Shown here in pieces: positions 1 to 6,801 of a stretch of 9,482 nucleotides of DNA. The stretch lies in assembly GCA_046498185.1 (NCBI GenBank), contig JAWOBE010000094.1:1-9482 (forward strand). Reading direction: 5' to 3'. Below the pieces are notes generated by a model. It searched no databases. It saw only the letters and a list, made by a program, of their open reading frames with translations, and was not told where the DNA came from. Position 1 is the stretch's first letter. Each line of letters begins with the position of its first letter. The position numbers and the translations under genes are program-made. This stretch comes from CAYXDR01 sp046498185. GTDB taxonomy: Bacteria > Desulfobacterota > DSM-4660 > Desulfatiglandales > Desulfatiglandaceae.

Positions 1-2
1 TG

Positions 3-1154
3 ATTGATGTCCATGCGTTGGATCAACCGGAGCACTACGAGCAGGATCTCGTCTTTTTGGGCATGACCAGCATGCTCGATCCGGTGCGTCCCGAAGCGAT
101 CGAATCCGTTCGGCTGTGTAAACAGGCCGGGATTCGCCCGATTATGATCACCGGCGATCATCCCCTGACGGCTGTCGCCATCGCCAAGGATTTGGGCCTG
201 ACGATCTCCGATACGGTTCTGACCGGGCAGGATCTCGACAAGATGAACGTTGAAGCGCTCAGCGCGCGAATTAAGGACGTTTCAGTCTTTGCGCGAGTCT
301 CGCCCAAGCATAAAATGGTCATCATCGACGCGCTGCAAGCTCAGCATGAAATCGTCTCAATGACGGGCGACGGAGTCAACGACGCACCGGCGCTGAAATC
401 AGCCGACATTGGTGTAGCCATGGGGATTACGGGTACCGACGTCAGCAAAGAATCCTCCGATATGGTCTTGCTGGATGATAATTTTGCCACCATCGTCGCC
501 GCCGTCAAAGAAGGGCGCCGCATTTACGATAATATCCGCAAATTCGTTAAATATATCCTCACCGGCAATGCAGGTGAAATCGTCGTCATGCTCACCGGCC
601 CGCTATTGGGTATGCCGCTGCCACTGCTGCCGATTCAAATTTTGTGGATCAATCTGGTGACCGATGGCGTACCGGCCATTGCTTTGGGGTTCGAAGAAGC
701 CGAGCGCGATGTGATGAGCCGGCCGCCGTACAATCCGCGAGAAGGCATTTTCGCGCGCGGGCTGGGCCGGCAAATTCTCGTCATGGGCATGATCGTCGGC
801 CTGATCTCTGTAGGAACCGGGTACTGGTTCTGGGACGGCGGAACGGGTTCGAACGCTTGGCAGACCATGGTGTTTACCATACTTACGTTCTGTCAAATGG
901 CTTACGCGCTGTGTGTGCGCAAGCAGCATCAATCGCTGTTTATGCATTCCTGGCTCAGCAACCCGCTACTGTTGCTGGCCATTGGCGTCACACTGACCTT
1001 ACAGTTGATTCTCATTTATGTCCCATTTTTCAACACAGTGTTTCGCACCACGCCTCTGCGGCCGGAGGAACTGGGTATCTGCGCCGTCGGAGCATTGGTA
1101 ATTATACTGATTACGGAATTGAAAAAACGGTTCCTACGAAACAAGCAGCATTGA
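3..1154 (+). CDS. P-type cation ATPase (P2A, Ca2+-like), C-terminal part, cut by window edge
   Basis: The frame is open from the left edge (Ile at 3-5) to TGA at 1152-1154, giving 383 visible residues of a protein normally about 900 long. It is an ATP-driven inner-membrane cation pump. The visible part starts in the late nucleotide/P domain (LDPVRPEA, MITGDHPLTA), continues through the hinge motif TGDGVNDAPALKSADIG, and then has the six C-terminal membrane segments. M5 has GNAGEIVV and M6 has NLVTDGVPA. The Asn/Glu of M5 and the Asn, Thr and Asp of M6 correspond to the Ca2+ ligands of SERCA-type pumps, so both Ca2+ sites could be complete on the M5/M6 side. The phosphorylation site lies outside the window. 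Nothing downstream on the + strand appears co-transcribed, because the following genes point the other way. It is a paralogue of the complete ATPase at 4078-6801, with differing M6 ligands. Family call is firm; the transported ion is inferred. Confidence 0.93.
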   Translation: MDVHALDQPEHYEQDLVFLGMTSMLDPVRPEAIESVRLCKQAGIRPIMITGDHPLTAVAIAKDLGLTISDTVLTGQDLDKMNVEALSARIKDVSVFARVSPKHKMVIIDALQAQHEIVSMTGDGVNDAPALKSADIGVAMGITGTDVSKESSDMVLLDDNFATIVAAVKEGRRIYDNIRKFVKYILTGNAGEIVVMLTGPLLGMPLPLLPIQILWINLVTDGVPAIALGFEEAERDVMSRPPYNPREGIFARGLGRQILVMGMIVGLISVGTGYWFWDGGTGSNAWQTMVFTILTFCQMAYALCVRKQHQSLFMHSWLSNPLLLLAIGVTLTLQLILIYVPFFNTVFRTTPLRPEELGICAVGALVIILITELKKRFLRNKQH

Positions 1155-1183
1155 GGATCGCACATAATTCCGTCGACAGCGGT

Positions 1184-1246
1184 CTCTTCGCTCCACTCGT
1201 CTAATTGTGCCTGCAGTTTCTTTTGGTAGGTTTCTTTCATGCTCAT
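1184..1246 (-). pseudogene. N-terminal remnant of a small coiled-coil protein gene
   Basis: A strong ribosome site (AAGGAGAT at 1252-1259) precedes ATG at 1246-1244. The product begins MSMKETYQKKLQAQLDEWSE, which I recognise as the conserved start of a small (~90-100 residue) charged coiled-coil protein family seen near stress and transport genes in Proteobacteria and Desulfobacterota. After about residue 21 the coiled coil stops. The frame then runs backwards through the end of the + strand ATPase gene (to 1016), giving a Cys/Arg-rich sequence with no family likeness. The gene has therefore been cut at about 1184. A C-terminal remnant of the same family lies at 7669-7746. The family likeness comes from memory, not from a search. 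Confidence 0.6.
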
Positions 1247-1257
1247 TGGTAATCTCC

Positions 1258-1287
1258 TTTTATTTTTTGGGTTAATATTTTCAGATA
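1258..1287 (-). repeat. Leader repeat copy A (upstream of the coiled-coil remnant)
   Basis: Read on the minus strand it begins GTATCTGAAAATATTAACCC and ends AAAAAATAAA, directly before the ribosome site of the coiled-coil remnant. A similar stretch, copy B at 2338-2366, sits just upstream of the PAS gene. With two or three 1-base gaps about 24 of 31 columns agree. ACAAT also occurs a few bases upstream in both. It may be a shared promoter/leader or a relic of duplication; AT-richness alone could give part of the match. Confidence 0.4.
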
Positions 1288-1320
1288 CAGATTGTATAAT
1301 TGGTTAAAATATTCCAAGAA

Positions 1321-1530
1321 TCATCTCATTTTCGCGCCACGCTTCAGCAGAAGCGCGACAGTAATTCCAGCGATAAACCCTGCCACTGCGGTTAGGAACA
1401 GCACGATAATGCCTGGCACTTCCCCGGTCAGCCAGAGAAAACGAACTTGCCAGGGCGCTTGATTCTGGAGCACAACCGCCGCCAAAGCAACAACCAGCAC
1501 CAGAAGCAACACCAGCTTGATTGCTTTCAT
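1321..1530 (-). CDS. LapA-like / DUF1049 small inner-membrane protein
   Basis: This is a 69-residue protein with two predicted membrane helices (about residues 3-22 and 37-62) separated by a short loop carrying QNQAPWQVRFLWLTGEVP. The pattern of an N-terminal helix, then (L)QN-x-x-P-V-x-(V/L)-x-F-(L), a second helix with small residues and a basic C-terminus (LLLKRGAKMR) is that of the LapA_dom/DUF1049 family, to which E. coli LapA (YciS), linked to lipopolysaccharide assembly, belongs. A very strong Shine-Dalgarno (AAGGAGGT at 1538-1545, 7 bases from ATG) fixes the start. It stands alone between remnants; the usual partner LapB is not in the window, so a role in LPS assembly is not shown here. 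Many bacteria carry stand-alone paralogues of unknown role. Function at the inner membrane is inferred. Confidence 0.8.
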   Translation of the reverse strand: MKAIKLVLLLVLVVALAAVVLQNQAPWQVRFLWLTGEVPGIIVLFLTAVAGFIAGITVALLLKRGAKMR

Positions 1531-1613
1531 TCACCTCACCTCCTTTTCGTTCGAGTTTCGGTCGGATGCCGATGCTATCTACACCATATGACTTCCGGAT
1601 TGAAAAAGAGCTG

Positions 1614-1652
1614 ACCCGCGGCACGCTCGCGGGTTGGCCGTCATTGGGCCAA
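1614..1652. other. Two back-to-back perfect hairpins before an IS110 transposase remnant
   Basis: ACCCGCG (1614-1620) pairs with CGCGGGT (1628-1634) around a 7-base loop. TTGGCC (1634-1639) pairs with GGCCAA (1647-1652) around another 7-base loop. They lie about 50 bases upstream of the IS110-type transposase start at 1704. IS110-group elements encode a structured bridge RNA in the non-coding end upstream of the recombinase, so this may be a fragment of one. On the minus strand, the first hairpin is followed, after six bases, by TTTTT (1607-1603), so it could instead act as a weak terminator for the PAS gene ending at 1688. Confidence 0.35.
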
Positions 1653-1687
1653 AGCCGCATGCTGGATCGAAAACAGCAACCCTTTCT

Positions 1688-2308
1688 TTACCGAAGTTCA
1701 GCCATGCGAAATTCTACCACCCTCTTCGTCGGTCTCGATGTCCACAAAGACTCCCTCAGCGTCGCCCAGACGCCGGCTTGTTCAATGGGGTAATGCAGCC
1801 CCTTGCCCTCGGCCCGACAGAACTCTTTCAAGGTGAGGCTGGACCATTGCTGCAAGGAAAGGTGCTTCTGATCGGAAATATCCTCAACGGCCAGGACGGC
1901 GACATTGCCGCCATCAAGAAAAAGGCTGTCGATCTTGTATTTTATCCAGATGGCGCCGTTTCCCGATTCACGCTCTATCAAGGTCTCGCCTCCCCGAATC
2001 CCGGTCTTGGAATCGGGTGAAATAGCTGCGCCTATGGCCCGAAAAAGAGGACAATCCGGACAGACCGGGCTATGCCCGCAGCCGGCCGCGTCCAGAAACC
2101 GGTGTCTGCAGCCGATGAAATCTCCGCACTTGAGGTCGTCCGGTTCGGAAGGCTTTTTGCCGAAAAGCTGTTCAGCATATTCATTGGCGTAGAAGATCCG
2201 GGCATCATGATCGAAAATCACAACTCCCACCGGCAAGGCATCCAGAATGGTTTTCAAGACGGGAGCTGTTTGAAATAACTGTCCGGTGTCATGCTGTTTT
2301 TCCGTCAT
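1688..2308 (-). CDS. Cys-rich PAS-domain sensor protein, probably 3'-truncated
   Basis: The product has 206 residues from ATG at 2308. Residues about 15-145 form a PAS domain: ILDALPVGVVIFDHDARIFY, ANEYAEQLFG, and a closing AVLAVEDISD. Inserted in the domain are five cysteines (61, 67, 77, 83, 86) with spacing C-x5-C-x9-C-x5-C-x2-C, in CGDFIGC...GCGHSPVCPDC. This pattern is familiar from PAS modules of sensor kinases in sulfate reducers and could hold a metal, cluster or redox switch. No histidine-kinase, GGDEF or other output domain follows. Instead, after about residue 150 the sequence loses recognisable likeness, and the last ~30 residues are simply antisense to an IS110 transposase fragment. 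The protein may thus be a decapitated kinase or a free PAS sensor. The start at 2308 is preferred over 2332 because GGAGGAGG lies 8 bases upstream of it. Confidence 0.7.
   Translation of the reverse strand: MTEKQHDTGQLFQTAPVLKTILDALPVGVVIFDHDARIFYANEYAEQLFGKKPSEPDDLKCGDFIGCRHRFLDAAGCGHSPVCPDCPLFRAIGAAISPDSKTGIRGGETLIERESGNGAIWIKYKIDSLFLDGGNVAVLAVEDISDQKHLSLQQWSSLTLKEFCRAEGKGLHYPIEQAGVWATLRESLWTSRPTKRVVEFRMAELR
1704..1772 (+). pseudogene. IS110-family transposase, N-terminal fragment
   Basis: From ATG at 1704 the frame reads MRNSTTLFVGLDVHKDSLSV followed by AQ, the characteristic start of IS110-family DEDD transposases; the Asp in GLDVHKD is the first catalytic acid of the RuvC-like fold. After about 23 residues the likeness stops, and the frame ends at 1793 after an unrelated TPACSMG. 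No other part of the transposase is seen, so this is a broken relic. It overlaps, on the opposite strand, the last ~30 codons of the PAS gene, which suggests that the insertion or its decay created the present C-terminus of that gene. Confidence 0.75.
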
Positions 2309-2315
2309 CGGACAT

Positions 2316-2323
2316 TCCTCCTC
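2316..2323 (-). promoter_or_regulatory. Ribosome binding site deciding the PAS gene start
   Basis: On the minus strand a GGAGGAGG run stands about 8 bases before ATG at 2308. The longer alternative start at 2332 would place this purine run inside the coding sequence as acidic codons (MDEEEE) and has no comparable site of its own. Confidence 0.65.
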
Positions 2324-2337
2324 CTCATCCATTCACA

Positions 2338-2366
2338 TTTATTTTTAGGTTTAACATTTGAGATAC
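2338..2366 (-). repeat. Leader repeat copy B (upstream of the PAS gene)
   Basis: On the minus strand it starts GTATCTCAAATGTTAAACC and ends TAAAAATAAA, just before the PAS gene's ribosome site. It matches copy A at 1258-1287 in sequence, strand and placement before a gene start. See copy A for alignment. Confidence 0.4.
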
Positions 2367-2369
2367 CTG

Positions 2370-2441
2370 TTATTGTGCCGTATACAAGGCTCCGAATATC
2401 TCGTTGACCTGAGCCAGAACCTCTTTGACCTCCCTTCCATG
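2370..2441 (-). pseudogene. Possible C-terminal remnant of an unidentified gene
   Basis: Between an in-frame TAG and TAA at 2372-2370 a short frame reads LHGREVKEVLAQVNEIFGAL then YTAQ. It has the look of an amphipathic C-terminal helix, and the frame before the TAG (SADQQVK) is also protein-like. I do not recognise the family. With the neighbouring GGDEF remnant it fills the otherwise gene-free stretch between the PAS and mgtE genes. Low confidence: a stretch this short can arise by chance. Confidence 0.25.
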
Positions 2442-2485
2442 AAGCTACTTCACTTGCTGATCGGCAGACACAGAGGCCTGCCCTC

Positions 2486-2581
2486 TTAATCACTGTTCAC
2501 TGATTTGTCTGCAATGACAGAACAATTTTTTCCCTGTGCTTTTGCCAGGTAAAGGGCGTCGTCGGCTGCTTTAACCCGAAA
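2486..2581 (-). pseudogene. C-terminal remnant of a GGDEF (diguanylate cyclase) gene
   Basis: In one frame, closed by TGA at 2584-2582 and TAA at 2488-2486, the minus strand reads FRVKAADDALYLAKAQGKN followed by CSVIADKSVNSD. The pattern A-D-x-A-(L/M)-Y-x-A-K-x-x-G-(K/R)-N is the hallmark C-terminal end of GGDEF domains, which make cyclic di-GMP. The catalytic GG(D/E)EF part and everything upstream are missing; the next upstream gene is mgtE, which ends at 2624. This is therefore a decayed tail without catalytic function. Confidence 0.75.
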
Positions 2582-2623
2582 TCATACTGTTTTTCTTCTG
2601 ATTTTATAGAATTAATCACTATC

Positions 2624-4081
2624 TCACATACGTAAGAAAAGGGTTATAAGCCCCAGATAAATAAGAAGACCCAGGATATCGTTTAAGGTGGTTATGAATG
2701 GACCGGTGGCAAGAGCAGGATCGATTTTCAGTTTTCTTAGGACAAAAGGTACGGCAGACCCAGTAAAACCTGAGTTTAAAATGATCAATACCCCCGCCAG
2801 CGCCACAATGGCTCCCAACCCGTAATCAGAAAGCCAGAAGCCTACAATCAGTCCGACAAGGAGCCCACATATGATTCCATTGACAAATGCGACCTTCAAT
2901 TCAAGCCAGAGTCGCTTTCGGATATCTATAAGTCTGATATCACCCGTGGCCATTCCCCTCACAACAATCGTCGCGGCCTGGGTACCCGTATTCCCTCCCA
3001 TGGCCATGATCACAGGGAAGAAGAATGACAGGGCTATGACCCTTTCCAGAGAAGTCTCAAACTGGTTGATCACGGCAGCAGCAATAATCCCGCCGAATAC
3101 CCCTGCGATCAGCCAGGGCAGGCGGGCTTTGGATATTTTCAGGGTAGATTCTTCGGCAATTTCCGTTCCAATAGCTCCAGTCATCAAGGAAAGATCCTCG
3201 TCCACCTCTTCCTCGATTACATCAATGATATCATCATGGGTGATGCGACCCACCAGCAGGTAATTTGCATCCACTACCGGCATATTGACCAGATCATACC
3301 TCTTGAACAACCGGGCCACATCCTCTTGATCCTTGTGGACATCGACTGAAATCACATCGGGATTCATGATCTCGCTGATTTTTCGATCAGGAGCTTCAAT
3401 GACCAGATCCTTCAGCGATACGACCCCTACCAGCCTTTCAAGATTATCCACGACCCAGATGTGATAGAGATTTTCTACCTTTTTCCTCTTTTCACGAATA
3501 GTTGCAATGACATCTCCAACTGTGGCGTCCTCTAGTACCGAGACAAACTCCAAGTCCATAATGCCGCCGGCCGTATCATTACCGTATTGCAGAAGCTTTT
3601 CAAGTTCCTCCGACAGATCCTCCCCAAGCGATTTAATGACATCTTTTGCCCGTCCGTCCGGGAGATTCCCTATAATGTCCGCCGCCTCATCAGAATCAAC
3701 CTCCTGAAGGATTTCAGAGACCAACCGGTTATTGAGACCACCCAAGATCCGTTTTTGAACAGGGGGCTCAATTTCTACCAGGACGTCTCCAGCAACTTCA
3801 GGCTCCAGTATATTGAAAATGAAAAAGCGTTCATCGGGTGCCAGATGCTCGATGAGATCCGCCGCATCCGCAGGCCGCAACTCATCAAGAATTTTTGCCA
3901 AGGCCTCGGAGTTATTTCTATAAATGAAACCCTTGATGTTCTCAATCAGCTTTCCATTGATGTTTTCAGTCTCAGAACTTTTCAAAATTAGTCCTTTTAA
4001 CAAAACCCTTGCCCGTCCAAAATAACCGCTCGGGCGATCCTTGCTCATTTCCAATTGAGTCTTTTTTAGTGACCGTGTCAT
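2624..4081 (-). CDS. mgtE: MgtE-type Mg2+ channel/transporter
   Basis: The product has 485 residues when started at ATG 4081, close to the family's usual ~450. An N-terminal helical MgtE_N domain (about 45-170) is followed by a tandem CBS pair (about 175-295, with the two motifs around DATVGDVIATIREKRKKVEN and ISEIMNPDVISVDVHKDQED), a plug helix, and a five-helix membrane domain (about 320-485). The signatures FFFPVIMAMGGNTGTQAATI and DPALATGPFITTLNDILGLL are the pore regions of MgtE; the Asp in TTLND is the conserved pore Mg2+ ligand. In the family the N and CBS domains bind Mg2+ and close the pore when cytosolic Mg2+ is high. The start codon overlaps the TGA of the upstream ATPase as ATGA, implying translational coupling. 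A later ATG at 4048 (MSKDRPSG) is a possible alternative start. The frame is open up to 4252, but that extension lies wholly inside the ATPase gene and is rejected. Confidence 0.95.
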   Translation of the reverse strand: MTRSLKKTQLEMSKDRPSGYFGRARVLLKGLILKSSETENINGKLIENIKGFIYRNNSEALAKILDELRPADAADLIEHLAPDERFFIFNILEPEVAGDVLVEIEPPVQKRILGGLNNRLVSEILQEVDSDEAADIIGNLPDGRAKDVIKSLGEDLSEELEKLLQYGNDTAGGIMDLEFVSVLEDATVGDVIATIREKRKKVENLYHIWVVDNLERLVGVVSLKDLVIEAPDRKISEIMNPDVISVDVHKDQEDVARLFKRYDLVNMPVVDANYLLVGRITHDDIIDVIEEEVDEDLSLMTGAIGTEIAEESTLKISKARLPWLIAGVFGGIIAAAVINQFETSLERVIALSFFFPVIMAMGGNTGTQAATIVVRGMATGDIRLIDIRKRLWLELKVAFVNGIICGLLVGLIVGFWLSDYGLGAIVALAGVLIILNSGFTGSAVPFVLRKLKIDPALATGPFITTLNDILGLLIYLGLITLFLRM

Positions 4082-6801
4082 CTCACTTTTTGTTTTTCTC
4101 CTTTTCTTGCAATTCTGTAAACCTGACCGAAGACCAGCGGTACGAGACTCATTACAAAAACCAACAGCCAGCCTTGCAATCCCGGTCCCACGGTCCGGAG
4201 AGCCTGCGCTAAACCAGGCACGAGGGTAGTTGCTATCAATAAGACCGAACACAATGCCAGCGCCCCCCAGACAAAGGGATTGTTCGTTATCTCGTTTCGG
4301 AAAATTCCTGTGTTATTATCCCGCATGTTAAAGGTATGCCACAGCCGACTGAAACCGAGCGTCAAAAAGGAGATAGTTACGGCCTGCCCTTGAGGCATTT
4401 TTAGCCAGTGCAAAGCAATCCATAACGCCGCAAGGACCGGGAGCGCAATGAAAACGCCATAACCGAATATCAGAACCCAATGTCTTCCGGTCAGGATCGG
4501 CTCCTGGGGATTGCGCGGTGGTTTTTGCATAATACCGGGAATGCCCTTACCCACTCCCAAAGCCAGGGCCGGGAACACATCCAACAACAGATTGATAAAC
4601 AATATCTGGAGTGGTAAAAGAGGAAGCGGAAAATTAATTAACGACGCCGCCCCAACGGCCAGGATCTCGCCGACATTGCCCGATAAAAGAAACAGGATAA
4701 ATTTTCGAATATTGTTAAAAATAACCCGCCCATGCTCTATGGCGGTGACAATAGTGGCGAAGGCGTCATCTTTCAGGACCATATCGGCGGCTTCCTGGGC
4801 GACTTGCGTCCCTCTCTTTCCCATGGCAATGCCGATATCCGCTTTTTTGAGTGCAGGCGCGTCGTTAACGCCGTCTCCGGTCATGCCGACAATAGCGCCG
4901 TTATCCTGATGCAGAGCAATCAGGTCCAATTTTTGTTTAGGGCTTACACGTGCAAAAATGGAAAGATCGAAAATCTGTTTTTGTTCTTCCGCAGTCAAAT
5001 CCTGATGACTTTTAAGGTCATTGCCATGCATCACCTTTGCATCATTGTCTTCAACAAGTCCGACCTGACCGGCGATATGACGAGCGGTAACAGGCTGATC
5101 ACCGGTTACCATAATCACCCTGATCCCTGCCTCCGCGCACGAAGCAATAGCCTCTTTGACTTCGCTGCGGGCCGGGTCCAACAGACCGGCCATGGCAACA
5201 AACGTCAGATTTTCATAGGGATCCGCATCCACTGTCTCAACTTCTCTTGTGGCAAGGGCCAAAACACGCAACCCCTCTTTGGCTATGCCGGTATTGGCTT
5301 CTTTGAGATGGTTTCTCTTTTCTTCAGATAAACCTTCCGGACCGTTTTCAGTTAATATTGATGCACAGGCATCCAATACCGCTTCCGGCGCTCCTTTTAC
5401 GGCAATATAGTAGCCACCATTTTGCTTATGAAATGTCGCCATCATCTTTGCCTCAGAATCAAAAGCTTCCTCGCGTTCTTCAGGTAATTCATCAAGCAGG
5501 TGATCTCGAAAAATGCCGGCTTTTGCCCCCGCAACAAGAAGAGCGAGTTCCATGGGATCACCAACGCCATCCTGGCCTTTTTCTGACTGCTCTTTAGATA
5601 ATGATGCGTTGTTGCAGAGGACACCTGTTTCCAGGGCTTTGTATAGCAACCGGTTTTTTTCAGTCTCGATTTCGTCCCCTTTCACATTGGAATCAACATC
5701 ATCAGTGTTGAAGCTTTCTATCTCATTTGAATCAAATATCAACCGGGTAACGGTCATTTTATTTTCGGTCAAGGTACCGGTTTTGTCTGTAAAAATAATA
5801 TTTGTTGCTCCCAAGGTTTCGACCGAACTCAAGCGATTGATCAATGCATTGTGTTTTGCCATTTCCATCACACCGCGGGCCAGCGCAACAGTAGCAACAA
5901 TGGGCAGTCCTTCGGGAATCGCAGCGACCGCCAGGGCAATACTTGTTTCGATCATGAGAAAGAGCTCTTTTCCCCGAACAATACCTGCAATCGCCACCAG
6001 TGTTGCGACAGCTACGGTCAGCCAGATAAGCTTATGGCCCAGCCGGTCAAGTCTTTTTTCAAGCGGCGTTATTTCTTCTTTTGCGTCTTCGACCAGGGCG
6101 GAAATCCGACCCAATTCGGTATTCATGCCTGTCGCGACCACAACCCCGACCCCTGATCCCCGTGTAATAGCCGTGCCTTTGAAAAGCATGTTGGTCCGTT
6201 CCGCCAATTCTGATTCCTCATCAAGGGGGTCAGTGCGTTTGCCGATCGGCAAGGATTCTCCGGTGAGTGTTGATTCATTCGCCTGCAATTTGTTAGCCTC
6301 GATCACTCGCAGGTCTCCAGTGACAATTTCTCCGCTGTTAAGCAGAACAATATCTCCCGGGACCAGCTTGGTGGCGGCAATTTGGAACACTTGCCCGTTG
6401 CGGCGCACATTTGTTTGCAGCCGGCTCAGCTTGCGCAACGCCTCCATGGAGCGCACGGCTTTAATTTCAGTGAAAAACCCAATGGCAACCGTCAGAAAAA
6501 TGACCACGATGACGGCATAACCTTCCATGGATTGTCCGAAGGAAAAAGACAAAATAGCGGCAACAGCAAGCAGCGCCATGATGGGGCTCTTGAACTGTTC
6601 GATAAAGATTGACAAACCGCTTTTCCGTTTGATCTCCCGAAGGTGGTTGCTGCCGTATTTTCTATGCCTTCGCTCGATTTCTTTCTTGTCAAGTCCCTTT
6701 TCAACTGAAACCTGCAAAGACTCAAGGACGTCCTGACAGGATTGCGCCCAGTATTTACTTTCGGAAAACGCTTGCGAACTCATTTTTGCTTCGGTCCTCA
6801 T
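4078..6801 (-). CDS. P-type cation-transporting ATPase (P2A-like), complete
   Basis: This 907-residue inner-membrane pump is complete for the family. In order: cation ATPase N-domain (about 15-85), M1-M2, actuator domain with TGES at 180-183, M3-M4 with PEGLP at 296-300, phosphorylation motif DKTGTLTE with the acceptor Asp339, nucleotide-binding region with KGAPE at 469-473, MVTGDQPVTA near 565, hinge TGDGVNDAPALKKADIG at 641-657, and M5-M10. Ion ligands resemble Ca2+ pumps: Glu297 in M4, Asn709 and Glu712 in M5, Asn737 and Asp741 in M6. At the position of SERCA Thr799 it has Leu740 (NLLLD rather than NLVTD), so one of the two classical sites may be altered; the ion could be Ca2+, Mn2+ or another. 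ATG 6801 overlaps the stop of the SpoIIAA-like gene, and its TGA overlaps the mgtE start. A second ATG at 6783 (MSSQAF) with GAGG about 11 bases upstream is an alternative start. Confidence 0.94.
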   Translation of the reverse strand: MRTEAKMSSQAFSESKYWAQSCQDVLESLQVSVEKGLDKKEIERRHRKYGSNHLREIKRKSGLSIFIEQFKSPIMALLAVAAILSFSFGQSMEGYAVIVVIFLTVAIGFFTEIKAVRSMEALRKLSRLQTNVRRNGQVFQIAATKLVPGDIVLLNSGEIVTGDLRVIEANKLQANESTLTGESLPIGKRTDPLDEESELAERTNMLFKGTAITRGSGVGVVVATGMNTELGRISALVEDAKEEITPLEKRLDRLGHKLIWLTVAVATLVAIAGIVRGKELFLMIETSIALAVAAIPEGLPIVATVALARGVMEMAKHNALINRLSSVETLGATNIIFTDKTGTLTENKMTVTRLIFDSNEIESFNTDDVDSNVKGDEIETEKNRLLYKALETGVLCNNASLSKEQSEKGQDGVGDPMELALLVAGAKAGIFRDHLLDELPEEREEAFDSEAKMMATFHKQNGGYYIAVKGAPEAVLDACASILTENGPEGLSEEKRNHLKEANTGIAKEGLRVLALATREVETVDADPYENLTFVAMAGLLDPARSEVKEAIASCAEAGIRVIMVTGDQPVTARHIAGQVGLVEDNDAKVMHGNDLKSHQDLTAEEQKQIFDLSIFARVSPKQKLDLIALHQDNGAIVGMTGDGVNDAPALKKADIGIAMGKRGTQVAQEAADMVLKDDAFATIVTAIEHGRVIFNNIRKFILFLLSGNVGEILAVGAASLINFPLPLLPLQILFINLLLDVFPALALGVGKGIPGIMQKPPRNPQEPILTGRHWVLIFGYGVFIALPVLAALWIALHWLKMPQGQAVTISFLTLGFSRLWHTFNMRDNNTGIFRNEITNNPFVWGALALCSVLLIATTLVPGLAQALRTVGPGLQGWLLVFVMSLVPLVFGQVYRIARKGEKQKVR

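Noticed and set aside
1016..1183. Continuation of the coiled-coil remnant frame into a Cys/Arg-rich 55-residue tail
   Set aside because: It is antisense to the conserved C-terminus of the ATPase and unlike the coiled-coil family, so it is not called as coding.
1773..1860. Minus-strand QQWSSLTLKEFCRAEGKG stretch in the PAS gene tail, faintly like the helix-turn-helix of an IS66-type TnpA
   Set aside because: The likeness covers few residues with no surrounding support; it cannot be separated from chance without a search.
2305..2493. 62-codon minus-strand open frame upstream of the PAS gene
   Set aside because: It is out of frame with both recognisable remnants in this stretch, has no ribosome site and a composition rich in Arg/Gly/Ser without a motif.
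4082..4252. N-terminal extension of the mgtE frame to a start at 4252
   Set aside because: It would lie entirely inside the ATPase coding sequence and has no MgtE likeness; the ATG at 4081 with ATGA overlap gives a normal-length protein.
5513..6520. Long (335-codon) + strand open frame antisense to the ATPase
   Set aside because: It is a low-complexity Ser/Thr/Val-rich shadow of a conserved P-type ATPase and carries no motif.
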